Origin: Cardiobacterium sp. Marseille-Q4385
GTDB taxonomy: Bacteria > Pseudomonadota > Gammaproteobacteria > Cardiobacteriales > Cardiobacteriaceae
Assembly (NCBI RefSeq): GCF_916618745.1
Contig: NZ_OU745373.1
Coordinates: forward strand, 811,001 to 875,000
Direction: 5' to 3'
Length of the DNA: 64,000 bases
Part shown: in pieces, positions 41,609 through 50,800 of the stretch
How the letters are laid out: every line of letters starts with the position of its first letter
Position numbering within the stretch: the stretch's first letter is position 1
Notes under the pieces: generated by a model
The model's database searches: none
Told to the model about the DNA's origin: nothing
The model's input: only the letters and a program-made list of their open reading frames with translations
Translations under genes and position numbers: made by a program

Positions 41609-41716
41609 ATGAAGCAGCAACGACAGCAGCGACCATTCGAGATGCCTTGGCAACAAAGCCGCATCACGCACAGCAGCGCTGTGGGCGATGCTGCTTTTTT
41701 TGCATCCGCGCAGTGA
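41609..41716 (+). CDS. possible 35-aa leader peptide
   Basis: An unusually strong ribosome binding site (AAGGAGGAAAC) precedes ATG and a 35-codon frame MKQQRQQRPFEMPWQQSRIT ending just before the next gene. The frame runs through a hairpin (41672-41695) with a T tract, so it may be a leader peptide over an attenuator, or a chance frame. Confidence 0.35.
   Translation: MKQQRQQRPFEMPWQQSRITHSSAVGDAAFFASAQ
41672..41701 (+). terminator. hairpin with T tract upstream of 41729, possible attenuator
   Basis: AGCAGC-gctgtgggcgat-GCTGCT followed by TTTTT. Located between the 35-codon frame and the start of the membrane-protein gene. Confidence 0.5.
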
Positions 41717-41728
41717 AGGAGGGGCACG

Positions 41729-42643
41729 ATGTTCACCCTGTCCGACCTTGCCATGCTGCTCTTCATCGCCGCATGGGGCATCATCATTCTGACCATCGTC
41801 ATATTGATCTGGCTCTTTCGCAAAATGCGCGGCCTGCCCCTGTGGGTCAGGCTGATTCCCACCGCACTTGTCTTGAGCTTCTTCGTCCTGCCTGCCATTT
41901 GGGAACACTACACAGAACGACTGGCCGAAGAAAAAGACTGGGCGGAATACCGCGAATACCGTGCCGTATTCGACGAACGCTGCAAAAATGCCGGCGAAAC
42001 CATCTATCAAACCGTGCAAGACGTGGAAGGCATTACCCTGCTTAAAGTATGGGGCGATTCGCCCAATAACAATGCGCATACTAAAATGACCAAACAATGG
42101 GAATTTGCGGGATTGCCACGAGAAAGCAGTGGCACGAGCTATATTAGTAATTTTCTATACTGGTGGCGAATAGTACCAGACCTATATAGTGAAAGACTTT
42201 ATATATATGAATATAATCCCATATCGCAACAAAAAAACATTCAGAAACTTAAGAAGAAATATCAAGTACATCCTGGTTATAAATTTGTTGATGTTAAACA
42301 ACAAGATGGTAATTTTTTGCGCTACCAATTTATAACAGAAGATTGGAAAGAAAGTGAAAAGATAACTTTACAATCTGCTCGCTATGCGGTAACTTTTGAT
42401 AACCCCATTATTCAAGAAGACCGTAATCGCTGGATTGCGACAACAATCGTCACTATCCTGGATACGGAAACGAATACTATCCTGGCGAAAAAACAGTGGT
42501 ATGCGTTTGAAGAAACCAGAGGGCAACGCTATCAGGAACCCACCCAGTGGCTTGGTGCTATAGTTTGCCCTTATCCTGGAGAAAGTTCTGCAATCTATCA
42601 ATTTGTAGAAAATGTCCTAATTCCCAAACAAGAAGAAATATAA
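41729..42643 (+). CDS. hypothetical membrane-anchored protein, 304 aa
   Basis: Two N-terminal hydrophobic segments (LAMLLFIAAWGIIILTIVILIW and WVRLIPTALVLSFFVLPAIW) followed by a large soluble domain rich in Tyr, Trp and charged residues (YSERLYIYEYNPISQQ, LRYQFITEDWKESEK). Base composition falls to AT-rich from about 42130, so the 3' two thirds look foreign to the first third. Strong ribosome binding site GAAGGAGGGG. No family recognised. Confidence 0.8.
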   Translation: MFTLSDLAMLLFIAAWGIIILTIVILIWLFRKMRGLPLWVRLIPTALVLSFFVLPAIWEHYTERLAEEKDWAEYREYRAVFDERCKNAGETIYQTVQDVEGITLLKVWGDSPNNNAHTKMTKQWEFAGLPRESSGTSYISNFLYWWRIVPDLYSERLYIYEYNPISQQKNIQKLKKKYQVHPGYKFVDVKQQDGNFLRYQFITEDWKESEKITLQSARYAVTFDNPIIQEDRNRWIATTIVTILDTETNTILAKKQWYAFEETRGQRYQEPTQWLGAIVCPYPGESSAIYQFVENVLIPKQEEI

Positions 42644-43033
42644 TGAACAGGGCACAAATATTATCCCAAGATAGTACAGTTTATACGGCATAGGCATCTG
42701 CCAAGAGGCATAAATATCTAATTCATTAAGCGGATAAATGCTGAACCCGCAAGCAGCGTAATTACTGGGGTTTTATTCCCCCCCTTCCGACCTTCAGTCA
42801 CCTTCCCCCGCAAGCGGAGGAAGGTTTTTTGCGTCAAAGCGGTGTAAACACTGGCCCCGCCAAGCGGCGTCAATACTGGGGTTGTCTGCAACGTCTCAAA
42901 ATCAAAAAACGCGTAGTTTCCCCGCCTGGCGGTCGCTTTTACCGAGAATGCAAAAAGCAGGTTGCACCTGCTCGATGCCTGAAGCCTATCCTACGCCCGG
43001 CAAGCGGCGTAAAACCTGAGGTTGGCAAGCAGC
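42644..43033. repeat. gene-free stretch of CAAGCGG-type repeats
   Basis: Contains AAGCAGCGTAATTACTGGGG (42751-42770), a CCCCCGCAAGCGGAGG hairpin near 42805, then CAAAGCGGTGTAAACACTGG and CCCGCCAAGCGGCGTCAATA + CTGG in tandem (42835-42880), and GGCAAGCGGCGTAAAACCTG (43001-43020). No gene seen. Confidence 0.7.
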
Positions 43034-44797
43034 TCAATACACATCCCGCTGGTAGCGGCGTTCTGCGCGCAGGTTGTCTAGGTACTCTTCCGCGTCTTCC
43101 GCACTCATGCCGCCAGCGCGGGCGATAGCATCCATCAAGGCGTGTTCGACATCGCGCGCCATACGCGCCGCATCGCCGCAAACATAAATGTGTGCGCCGC
43201 GTTGCAGCCATGCCCATAGCTCGTCCGCATTCGCTGCGATTTTGTGCTGCACGTATTCTTTTTCTGCGCCCTGGCGGCTCCAGGCGAGATCGGCACGAGT
43301 CAGCAGCCCGTCTTTGCGGTATTGCAGCCATTCGGCCTGATAGAGGAAGTCATCGGTGAATTTGCGGTTGCCGAAGATGAGCCAGTTATCACCCGTCGCA
43401 CTATTGGCAGCGCGCGCCTGCATGAAGGCGCGGAAGGGCGCAACACCGGTGCCAGCACCGATCATGATGATGGGAGTCACGCCGTCTGTGGGCAGGCGGA
43501 AGTTGGCGTTGGGCTCAATGAAGACGCGCACGCTGTCGCCTTCGGTGAGGCGCACACCCAGATAGCCGGATGCGGCGCCGGTGTAGTGCTGGCCGTGGTG
43601 GTCGTATTCGACGACGCCGACGGTGAGGTGCACTTCCTCGCCGACTTCGTCCTGGCTGGACGCGATGGAATAGAGGCGCGGCGTTTGCGCGCGGAAGAGC
43701 GCGGCGAGGTCGGCGGCGGCGACAGGCGCAGGGTGCTCGGCGAGGATACCGACGGGCGGGGTGGCGGCAAGGTAAGCGGCAAGCGCATCGCGATCGGCAG
43801 CAAGGGTTTGCAGGGCTTCATTGCCTGTCAGCGCTGCGTATTGCTGCACGAATTGTGGCGTGCTTTGCGTGATGTCGCGCGCGCTTGTGAGCAGCTCGCG
43901 CAGCGGTGTGCCATCTATTAGCGCGTCACCATCCGCGCCGCTCAGTTGCAGGATTTCCGCCACCAGCGCCGGATCGTTTTCCGGCCAGACACCGAGCGCG
44001 TCGCCAGGCTGATAGCGGATGCCGCTGTTGCTGAGGTCGATTTCGATGTGGGCGACGTTTTTATCCGCCTGCCGTGCGGTGATTTTCTGCCGCGCGCTAA
44101 GGCTGGCGGTGAAGGGGCGTTCTTTGTTGTAGGTAACGCCGCTTGTAGTAGCTGTGACCGCCGTGGCGCTGCCGGAGGGAACCACTGTGGCAGAAAGCGC
44201 CGCGATGCTGGCGGTAGCCGCTTCTATCCAGGCGGTAGCAGTCGCCTGGTAGTCAAGGTCACAGATACCGGGTTCGGCGAGCCGGGTCGCGCCGCATTGT
44301 GCAAGTAAGCGGTCGAAGTCGCGCCCTGCTTGGCAGAAATCGGGGTAGCTGGAATCGCCGAGGCCGAGTACGGCAAAGCTGAGGTCGTCGAGTTTCGGCG
44401 CTTTCTTGCCGCTTAGCAGCTTGAAAAGCGGCACGGCTTCTTCCGGCGGCTCACCTTCGCCCTGGGTTGAGGTGACGATGAGGATGATGTCTTCATCGGG
44501 CAATTGTTTGGGTTTGTAATCGGCAGCATGGATGTGCTGCACGGCAAGCCCGGCAGCGCTGAGCTTGTCGGCGAGTTGTCCGGCAACTTTGCGCGCGTTA
44601 CCAGTCTGCGAGGCGGAAATGATAGTGATGCGCCGCGCGACCGGGGTGGCGGCGGGGATGATGTCAGGAGTCGGGATCGTGGCAGGGATGGCAGCACCCT
44701 CGCTCTTCGCCCAGGCGTATCCAGCGAGGAAGGCAAGTTGCGGCGCGGAGAGGTGTTGCAGTTGCGCGAGCAGTTCGGGAGTCAGGGGGATGTTCAT
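43034..44797 (-). CDS. cysJ: sulfite reductase [NADPH] flavoprotein alpha-component, 587 aa
   Basis: Flavodoxin-like FMN domain at about residues 55-200 (IISASQTGNARKVAGQLADK, VTSTQGEGEPPEEAVPLF), then the FAD-binding domain with RLYSIASSQDE and a C-terminal NADPH domain with IMIGAGTGVAPFRAFMQAR and IYVCGDAARMARDVEHAL. Ends DVY as CysJ/P450-reductase proteins do (aromatic C-terminus). It delivers electrons to the CysI hemoprotein to make sulfide. No cysI or cysH gene is next to it. Confidence 0.95.
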   Translation of the reverse strand: MNIPLTPELLAQLQHLSAPQLAFLAGYAWAKSEGAAIPATIPTPDIIPAATPVARRITIISASQTGNARKVAGQLADKLSAAGLAVQHIHAADYKPKQLPDEDIILIVTSTQGEGEPPEEAVPLFKLLSGKKAPKLDDLSFAVLGLGDSSYPDFCQAGRDFDRLLAQCGATRLAEPGICDLDYQATATAWIEAATASIAALSATVVPSGSATAVTATTSGVTYNKERPFTASLSARQKITARQADKNVAHIEIDLSNSGIRYQPGDALGVWPENDPALVAEILQLSGADGDALIDGTPLRELLTSARDITQSTPQFVQQYAALTGNEALQTLAADRDALAAYLAATPPVGILAEHPAPVAAADLAALFRAQTPRLYSIASSQDEVGEEVHLTVGVVEYDHHGQHYTGAASGYLGVRLTEGDSVRVFIEPNANFRLPTDGVTPIIMIGAGTGVAPFRAFMQARAANSATGDNWLIFGNRKFTDDFLYQAEWLQYRKDGLLTRADLAWSRQGAEKEYVQHKIAANADELWAWLQRGAHIYVCGDAARMARDVEHALMDAIARAGGMSAEDAEEYLDNLRAERRYQRDVY

Positions 44798-44961
44798 AGT
44801 AGGCGCTCATGATGGTTTTCCCCACTGTACCGGCGTTGCACCGCGAAGGGAAAGACGCAATGGTTGGGTGGTGATGCGCTTTGGTTATATGGCATGTAAC
44901 GGATTGCCGGGAGGAGCAGCGCCGCCAAGCGACGCTGCTTTGCAGCTGCTCCAGTAAGAAC

Positions 44962-45294
44962 TTGCGGTAACGACGGCGGATGTTACCGATAGAAAAGGTG
45001 CCTGCTAGCCTTGGAACGTGGGCGGGATAATCTTGGCGCGGTACAAAAAATCCTTGCTGACGGTGGTTACACGGACAAGGTATTTGCTTCGTCAATACAG
45101 GAATGGATGGGTGCGGAGATAGAGATTGCCAAACGAAACGAATCGCACCGTTTTGTGGTATTGCCGAAGCGATGGGTAGTAGAGCGCTGTTTCTCTTGGC
45201 TGGAAAAGAACAGAGAACTTTGGAAAAACTGCGAGCGTAAGCTGAGTACCAGTCTGCAAATGGGAGTTTTGGCTTTCTTGGGAGCCCTGCTATG
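44962..45294 (+). pseudogene. 3' remnant of an IS5-family transposase
   Basis: Begins abruptly near 44962 and encodes only the C-terminal third: GRDNLGAVQKILADGGYTDK and KRWVVERCFSWLEKNRELW. It is closely similar to the C-terminal half of the IS5-like element at 2796-3637 but in the opposite orientation, and its right end is eroded. First catalytic Asp region is missing. Confidence 0.88.
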
Positions 45295-45384
45295 AAGGCT
45301 ATGAATATGTCCTGATACCAATAAATTATTTGCATTTGGGGGATACTTCCTGGCAGTCCAAGAGAGCAGCGGTTTTTACAGGCA

Positions 45385-45408
45385 AAAAGAAAGCCCCTGA
45401 TAGGGGCT
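45385..45408 (-). terminator. terminator after tRNA-Gly
   Basis: AGCCCCT-atc-AGGGGCT with TTCTTTTT on the minus strand, 13 bp past the tRNA 3' end. Confidence 0.75.
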
Positions 45409-45420
45409 GATAAGTAGGTG

Positions 45421-45494
45421 TGGAGCGGGTGAAGGGAATCGAACCCTCGTCGTAAGCTTGGGAAGCTTCTGCTCTACCATTGAGCTACACCCGC
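45421..45494 (-). tRNA. tRNA-Gly (CCC)
   Basis: Minus strand folds as a 74-nt tRNA: acceptor GCGGGTG with encoded CCA end, D arm TAGCTCAATGGTAGAGC, anticodon loop TTCCCAA (anticodon CCC) and T arm GGGTTCGATTCCC. Close to the E. coli glyU pattern. Confidence 0.95.
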
Positions 45495-45678
45495 CCGTGA
45501 TGGGCGCGGATTATATAGTGGCCATTTTATGAAATCCATACGGGAAGTCCGCTTGCGCCGCATCTTTCCAGCAGTATGGGTCTTCGTCTGGTATTTGCGG
45601 ATGACAATTCTGTGGCGGCATGATTCACCGGGCCCGGCGAAGTAAAGCGATACGGCTCTGGGTTGTCAGTACGTTTAC

Positions 45679-46551
45679 TCAATTTTTTCGCCCGTCAATT
45701 ATTGCCAACAGTGCCTGTAGATGGGGGGCGGCATCGGGTAGTCGTGCTGCCGCCGCGCGTGTCTGTGCGCTGTATGTCGTAAAAGCGGCGCGGGCGGCAT
45801 CAAGGCCGAGCAGGGCGGGATAGGTATTTTTCCCTTGGACGGCATCTTTACCAGCTGTTTTGCCGAGAGTAACGCTGTCGGCGGTTGCGTCCAGGATGTC
45901 ATCGGCAATTTGGTAGGCAATCCCGAGGGCAGTACCCAGCGCGTCAAGGGCGGTACGGTGTTCGTCGTAGCTGGTGGCCGGGATGGCACCGCAGTGCAGC
46001 GCGGCACGAATTAAGGCTCCGGTTTTGCCAGCGTGCACCGCTTGCAGTTCGTCCAGGGTCAAGCGGCTACCGGTTGCGATGATGTCGCGCATTTGCCCGC
46101 CAACCATGCCACGCCAGCCGGCCGCGTCCGCCAAGATGCGAATTTGGGCTATTTGGGCGGCTGGCGGCAGCGGACTGGTTGCCAGGAGTTGAAACGCAAG
46201 GGTATTCAGGGCATCGCCGGCAAGGATAGCGGTCGCTTCGTCGAAGGCTTTATGCGTGCTGGGGCGACCACGTCGCAGGTCGTCGTCATCCATCGCGGGC
46301 AAGTCGTCATGGATGAGTGAGTAGGCGTGTAGCGCTTCCAGAGCGCAGGCGGCGGCATCCACTGCGTCCAGCGGCACGGCAAAGTCGTCCGCCGTCGCGT
46401 ACACCAGCGCGGCACGCAGCCGCTTGCCGCCGCCAAGGGTGGCATAACGCATCGCGTCGGCAAGGCGTTCTCCGGCAGGTGGCAGGCAGGCGGCAAGGGC
46501 AGTTTCGAGGCGGTTTTGGTAGGCGGCAAGCAGGTCGGACATGGTAGTCAT
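45679..46551 (-). CDS. ispA: farnesyl diphosphate synthase (geranyltranstransferase), 290 aa
   Basis: First aspartate-rich motif in SLIHDDLPAMDDDDLRRGRP, second in AYQIADDILDAT, and GGGKRLRAALVY for the substrate phosphate site: the E. coli-type IspA pattern. It condenses IPP with DMAPP and GPP to FPP. Start placed at 46551; ATGs at 46542 and 46611 are alternatives. Divergent from aroG. Confidence 0.94.
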   Translation of the reverse strand: MTTMSDLLAAYQNRLETALAACLPPAGERLADAMRYATLGGGKRLRAALVYATADDFAVPLDAVDAAACALEALHAYSLIHDDLPAMDDDDLRRGRPSTHKAFDEATAILAGDALNTLAFQLLATSPLPPAAQIAQIRILADAAGWRGMVGGQMRDIIATGSRLTLDELQAVHAGKTGALIRAALHCGAIPATSYDEHRTALDALGTALGIAYQIADDILDATADSVTLGKTAGKDAVQGKNTYPALLGLDAARAAFTTYSAQTRAAAARLPDAAPHLQALLAIIDGRKN

Positions 46552-46658
46552 GCGGTTGGGGAAAGCGCTGGATTGTACTGGAAATGCGTCACCGCCCCTA
46601 CCGTTGCTCACTTTTTTACGTTATCTTGCCAAACCCGAGTTTTTTTATGGAATGCACC

Positions 46659-47723
46659 ATGCAACCTTTAGATGATTTACGCATTGCCAGCATTGATGAA
46701 TTAATACCGCCCGTTACCCTGCTGGAACGCCACCCTCTGACGACATCCGCCGCCGCCACGATCAATACTGCACGTGAAGGTATTCATGCCATTTTGCACG
46801 GCACAGACGATCGCCTGCTGGTTGTGGTTGGGCCCTGTTCGATTCATGACGTGGATGCTGCTCGCGAATATGCGACCCGCCTGCGCCCGCTGACTGAACG
46901 CTACCGTAAGCAGCTGCTGATTGTGATGCGCGTCTATTTTGAGAAGCCGCGCACCACGGTTGGCTGGAAAGGCTTGCTCAACGATCCGTTCCTGGACGGT
47001 TCGTTTGCCATCAATGAAGGGCTCAGCATCGGGCGCAAACTGCTGCTGGATTTGGCGGAATTGGGTATTCCAACCGCCGTTGAATATCTTGATGTCATCA
47101 GCCCGCAATATATCGCTGATCTGGTCAGTTGGGGGGCAATCGGCGCCCGCACTACGGAAAGCCAGATTCACCGTCAGCTTGCCTCAGGGCTTTCCTGCCC
47201 GATCGGCTTCAAGAACGCGACCAATGGTGATGTGCAGATTGCGGTTGATGCCATTGTTTCGGCGCGCTGTGCGCACAGTTTTCTCGGCGCCACCAAAAGC
47301 GGGCATGCCGCAATTGTCAGCACACGCGGCAATGAGGACTGCCATCTCATCCTGCGTGGTGGTAGCAATGGGCCGAATTACGATGCTGCACACGTCAAGG
47401 CCGCCGTTGCCACGCTGGCAGCGGCCCATGTACCGCAGAATGTCATGATCGATTGCAGCCACGCCAACAGCAACAAGCAGTACCTGCAGCAAATGACGGT
47501 TGCCACCAGCGTTGCTGCACAGATCGCCGCCGGTGATCGCCATATCATCGGTCTGATGGCGGAAAGCAACCTGGTCGAGGGCGCGCAAAAACTTGAGGCG
47601 GGCAAACCGCTCACTTATGGACAAAGTATCACCGACCCTTGTATCGGCTGGGAAGATACGGAAAAAATGCTGGCATTGCTCGCTGATGCTGTGATGGAGC
47701 GGCAGAAAAAAATCCCGCTGTAA
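46659..47723 (+). CDS. 3-deoxy-7-phosphoheptulonate synthase (DAHP synthase, class I), 354 aa
   Basis: Type I-alpha DAHP synthase: LLVVVGPCSIHDVDAAREYA, IVMRVYFEKPRTTVGWKGL, GARTTESQIHRQLASGLSCP, IDCSHANSNKQYLQQM and ESNLVEGAQKLEAGKPLTYG are all present, equivalent to AroF/AroG/AroH. Which feedback type it is cannot be told from sequence alone. It joins erythrose-4-phosphate and PEP at the start of the shikimate pathway. It is convergent with the RNase E-transaldolase gene; transaldolase makes erythrose-4-phosphate. Confidence 0.95.
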   Translation: MQPLDDLRIASIDELIPPVTLLERHPLTTSAAATINTAREGIHAILHGTDDRLLVVVGPCSIHDVDAAREYATRLRPLTERYRKQLLIVMRVYFEKPRTTVGWKGLLNDPFLDGSFAINEGLSIGRKLLLDLAELGIPTAVEYLDVISPQYIADLVSWGAIGARTTESQIHRQLASGLSCPIGFKNATNGDVQIAVDAIVSARCAHSFLGATKSGHAAIVSTRGNEDCHLILRGGSNGPNYDAAHVKAAVATLAAAHVPQNVMIDCSHANSNKQYLQQMTVATSVAAQIAAGDRHIIGLMAESNLVEGAQKLEAGKPLTYGQSITDPCIGWEDTEKMLALLADAVMERQKKIPL

Positions 47724-47743
47724 CCGCATGAATATGCAATAAG

Positions 47744-47770
47744 AAAGGCGCTGTTAGACAGCGCCTTTTT
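47744..47770 (+). terminator. terminator after the DAHP synthase gene
   Basis: AAAGGCGCTG-ttaga-CAGCGCCTTTTT, 20 bp after the stop. Confidence 0.9.
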
Positions 47771-47846
47771 AGTGCTGGTTGATGTCAGCAGTAAATGCGC
47801 TTCCCCCGCAAGCGGTGGAAGGCTTGATACACGGTGAATAGATGTC

Positions 47847-50800
47847 TCAGTGCTCGTCGTTGCCTTCGGTATTTTCACCATCTTGTGTCGCTTCGGACGC
47901 TTTCGGGGGCAGGGTTTCTACCGCCTGATCCGTTTCAACGGCAGGCATGGCACTCTCGTCATCCGCAGCGGCTTCGTCATTGACTGAGGGGGCAACTTCT
48001 GTCGCTTCGGTTGTCGCTGGCGTGGCAACATCGTCAACTGCTGGTTCAACCGGAGTATTTACCTCTGGCATTTCTTCAGTCTCTGGTGCAGCTGCGGTAT
48101 GTTCTTCTACCGCTTCTTCGACGCTATCACCCTCATGCATCGCTGTTTCCGCAGCAGGTGCAGCGCTTTGTTCAGCCGCCTGGCGCAGGGTTTTGATTTT
48201 GCCTGCGAGGGTGGCAAGCAGTTCGCTGAAGGCTTTTTCAAAGCCTGCCAGGCCTTCTGCTTCGAGTTCGACGTAGAGCTGTGCCCAGTCAATGCCCGCA
48301 TCGCTGATTTGTTGCAGCAGTTGCGGGGCCTGATCAATGTTGCGCAGCAGGGTTTCTTCAGCTCGACCATGGTCTTTGTAAGCGGCATAGGTCGCAGGCG
48401 GAATGGTATTGACGGTGTCGCGGCCAATCAGCAGTTCGACGTAGCGCACATCCGAGTAGGCGGGGTTTTTGGTACCGGTACTCGCCCACAGCAGGCGCTG
48501 CACAGCGGCACCTTTTTTGGCGAGATCAAGCCAGTCGTCGTGGCTGATGCGCTCAAGGTAGTAACTGTATGCCGCCTGGGCATTGGCAATGGCCGCCCGA
48601 CCACGCAGGTCGGCGTGTTCGTCGGCAAGCAGGGCATCGATTTTGCTGTCCACGCGGCTGACAAAGAAGCTGGCGACGGAACGCAGCAGGTCGATGGATT
48701 GGCCACTGGCAACGCGTTCTTTCAGGCCGTCGATATAGGCTTCGAGGGTCTGGCGGTAGCGTTCCGGCGAGAAGAGCAGGGTGGCGTTGACGTTGACGCC
48801 TTCGGCGGTCAGGCGGCGGATGGCGTCAATGCCGGCCAGTGTCGCCGGCACTTTGATCATCAGGTTTTCCCGCGCGACACGGCGGTAGAGGTCTAGTGCT
48901 TCGGCCACGGTTTTGTTGCTGTCGTGGGCGATGTCGGGCGAGACTTCCAGCGAGACCATGCCGTCGGTGCCGTTGGTTTTTTCGTATACGGGCTGCATCA
49001 GGTCGCAGGCGCGGCGGATGTCTTCGATGGCAAGGGCATAGAAGGTGTCGCGTACGCCACCGGTGTTGTTTTGCAGCCAGTGCTGCAGGGCGCTGTCATA
49101 GGCATCGCCAGCGAAGGCTTTTTGGAAGATGGCGGGGTTTGAGGTGATGCCGCGCAGGTCGTCTTCGGCAATGAGGCGTGCCAGTTCGCCGCTGTCGAGC
49201 AGGGTGCGGTCAATGTTGTCGTACCAGACGCTTTGTCCCAGTGCCATCAGTTGGTGCAGCGGGTTTTGTGCGGTGTTTTTGGCGGCGGGGACGTGCAGCG
49301 GATAGTGCGCGTCTTCGCGCAGTTTGTCGCTGGGCAGCAGGGCGGGCGCTTTGGTCGGGGCATCATCCAGCAGGGCGACAAGTCCCGGTGCTTCGGCATC
49401 CGACGGCGGCAATGGCTTGATTTTGGCAAATGACGGCGCTTTTTTGACGGGCGGTGTTGTTTCGGCCTCGCTTTGTGGGGCGAGGTCTTCTATCAAGCCA
49501 GGGGCATCGATTTCGACGTCGTTTTCCGGCTGCGCCTGCGGGATGTAATCCGCTTTGCCCTGACCGCGTACGGCGTGGATGTCGCGCGGACGGCCTTTGC
49601 GCACGGTACGGCCATTGATTTCTTCCGGCGGGTTGAGCAGGCTTTCCAGTGTCGGGTTGATGTCGTCTTTCGGTACGGCACTGCGCGCGGTTTTTTCGCG
49701 TTCACGACGCGGTGCTGCAGTTTCTTCGCGCGGGACGTTTTGTTGCAAGGCTTCTTCGTAGCGGCGTGCGGCTTCTTCCTGGCGGCTGTTGTCGCGTGAG
49801 CGGCGCGGTTCTTGTGCCACGGGTTCAGCAGGCTTGGTTTCAGCCTGTTTGTTCGGTGCAGCAGTGCGCGGTGTTTGTTCTTGCCGTTCGCGACGGTTAC
49901 GCGCAGGTGCGGTGCGTTCGCGGCGTTTATCGGCAGCAGCCTGGGATTCTTGCGGCTGGGACGCGTGGCTGTTGTCCTTGAACAGGGCAACGACTTTGGA
50001 AAAGAGGGCTGCCAGTCCGCGTTTGTGTTCGCTGCTGTTGCTGACTTGCGGCGCAGGCGCGCGCGGTACGACACCTTGCACGGCGGCTTGCTCGGTCGCC
50101 ATGTCCTCGGGGTGAACGACGGTGTCGTTTTCTTCGTGGCTTTCGTGGCGGGTACGCAGGCGGTAGCTTGGCGTCGGTGCGGCGTCATCGTCGATTTCGT
50201 CATCGCGTTGGCGCGAGATGTAGTAGTCCGGCGTATGCAGATCGGCATTCGGCACGAGGACGACTTCGACTTTGTTGCGCTGTTCGATTTGCCGGATAGC
50301 CGCACGTTTTTCGTTAAGCAGGTAGGTGGCGATGCTTACTGGCAGTTCGCCGGTGATGCGCTGGGTGCGGTCTTTCATCGCTTCTTCTTCGATGAGGCGC
50401 AGCAGCGAGAGTGCCATGGACTGGATACCACGGATTGAGCCCTGCCCTTTGCAACGCGGGCAGACGCGGTGGCTGGATTCGTCCATGGACGGGCGCAGGC
50501 GCTGCCGCGACAGTTCGAGTAGGCCAAAACGTGAGATGCGCCCGATTTGTACGCGGGCGCGGTCAATTTTGGTTGCGTCGTAGAGGCGGGTTTCCACGTC
50601 TTTACGGTTGCGGCTGATGCTCATGTCGATGAAATCAATAACGATGAGGCCGCCAAGGTCGCGTAGGCGCATTTGGCGCGCAATTTCATCTGCCGCTTCA
50701 AGGTTGGTCTGGTAGGCAGTTTCTTCGATGTCGCCACCTTTGGTCGCTTTCGACGAGTTGATATCGATGGAAACGAGCGCTTCGGTGTAGTCAATGACGA

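Noticed and set aside
42728..43022. Repeats resembling a CRISPR array
   Set aside because: Units are irregularly spaced, vary in sequence, lack uniform spacers, and no cas gene is nearby.
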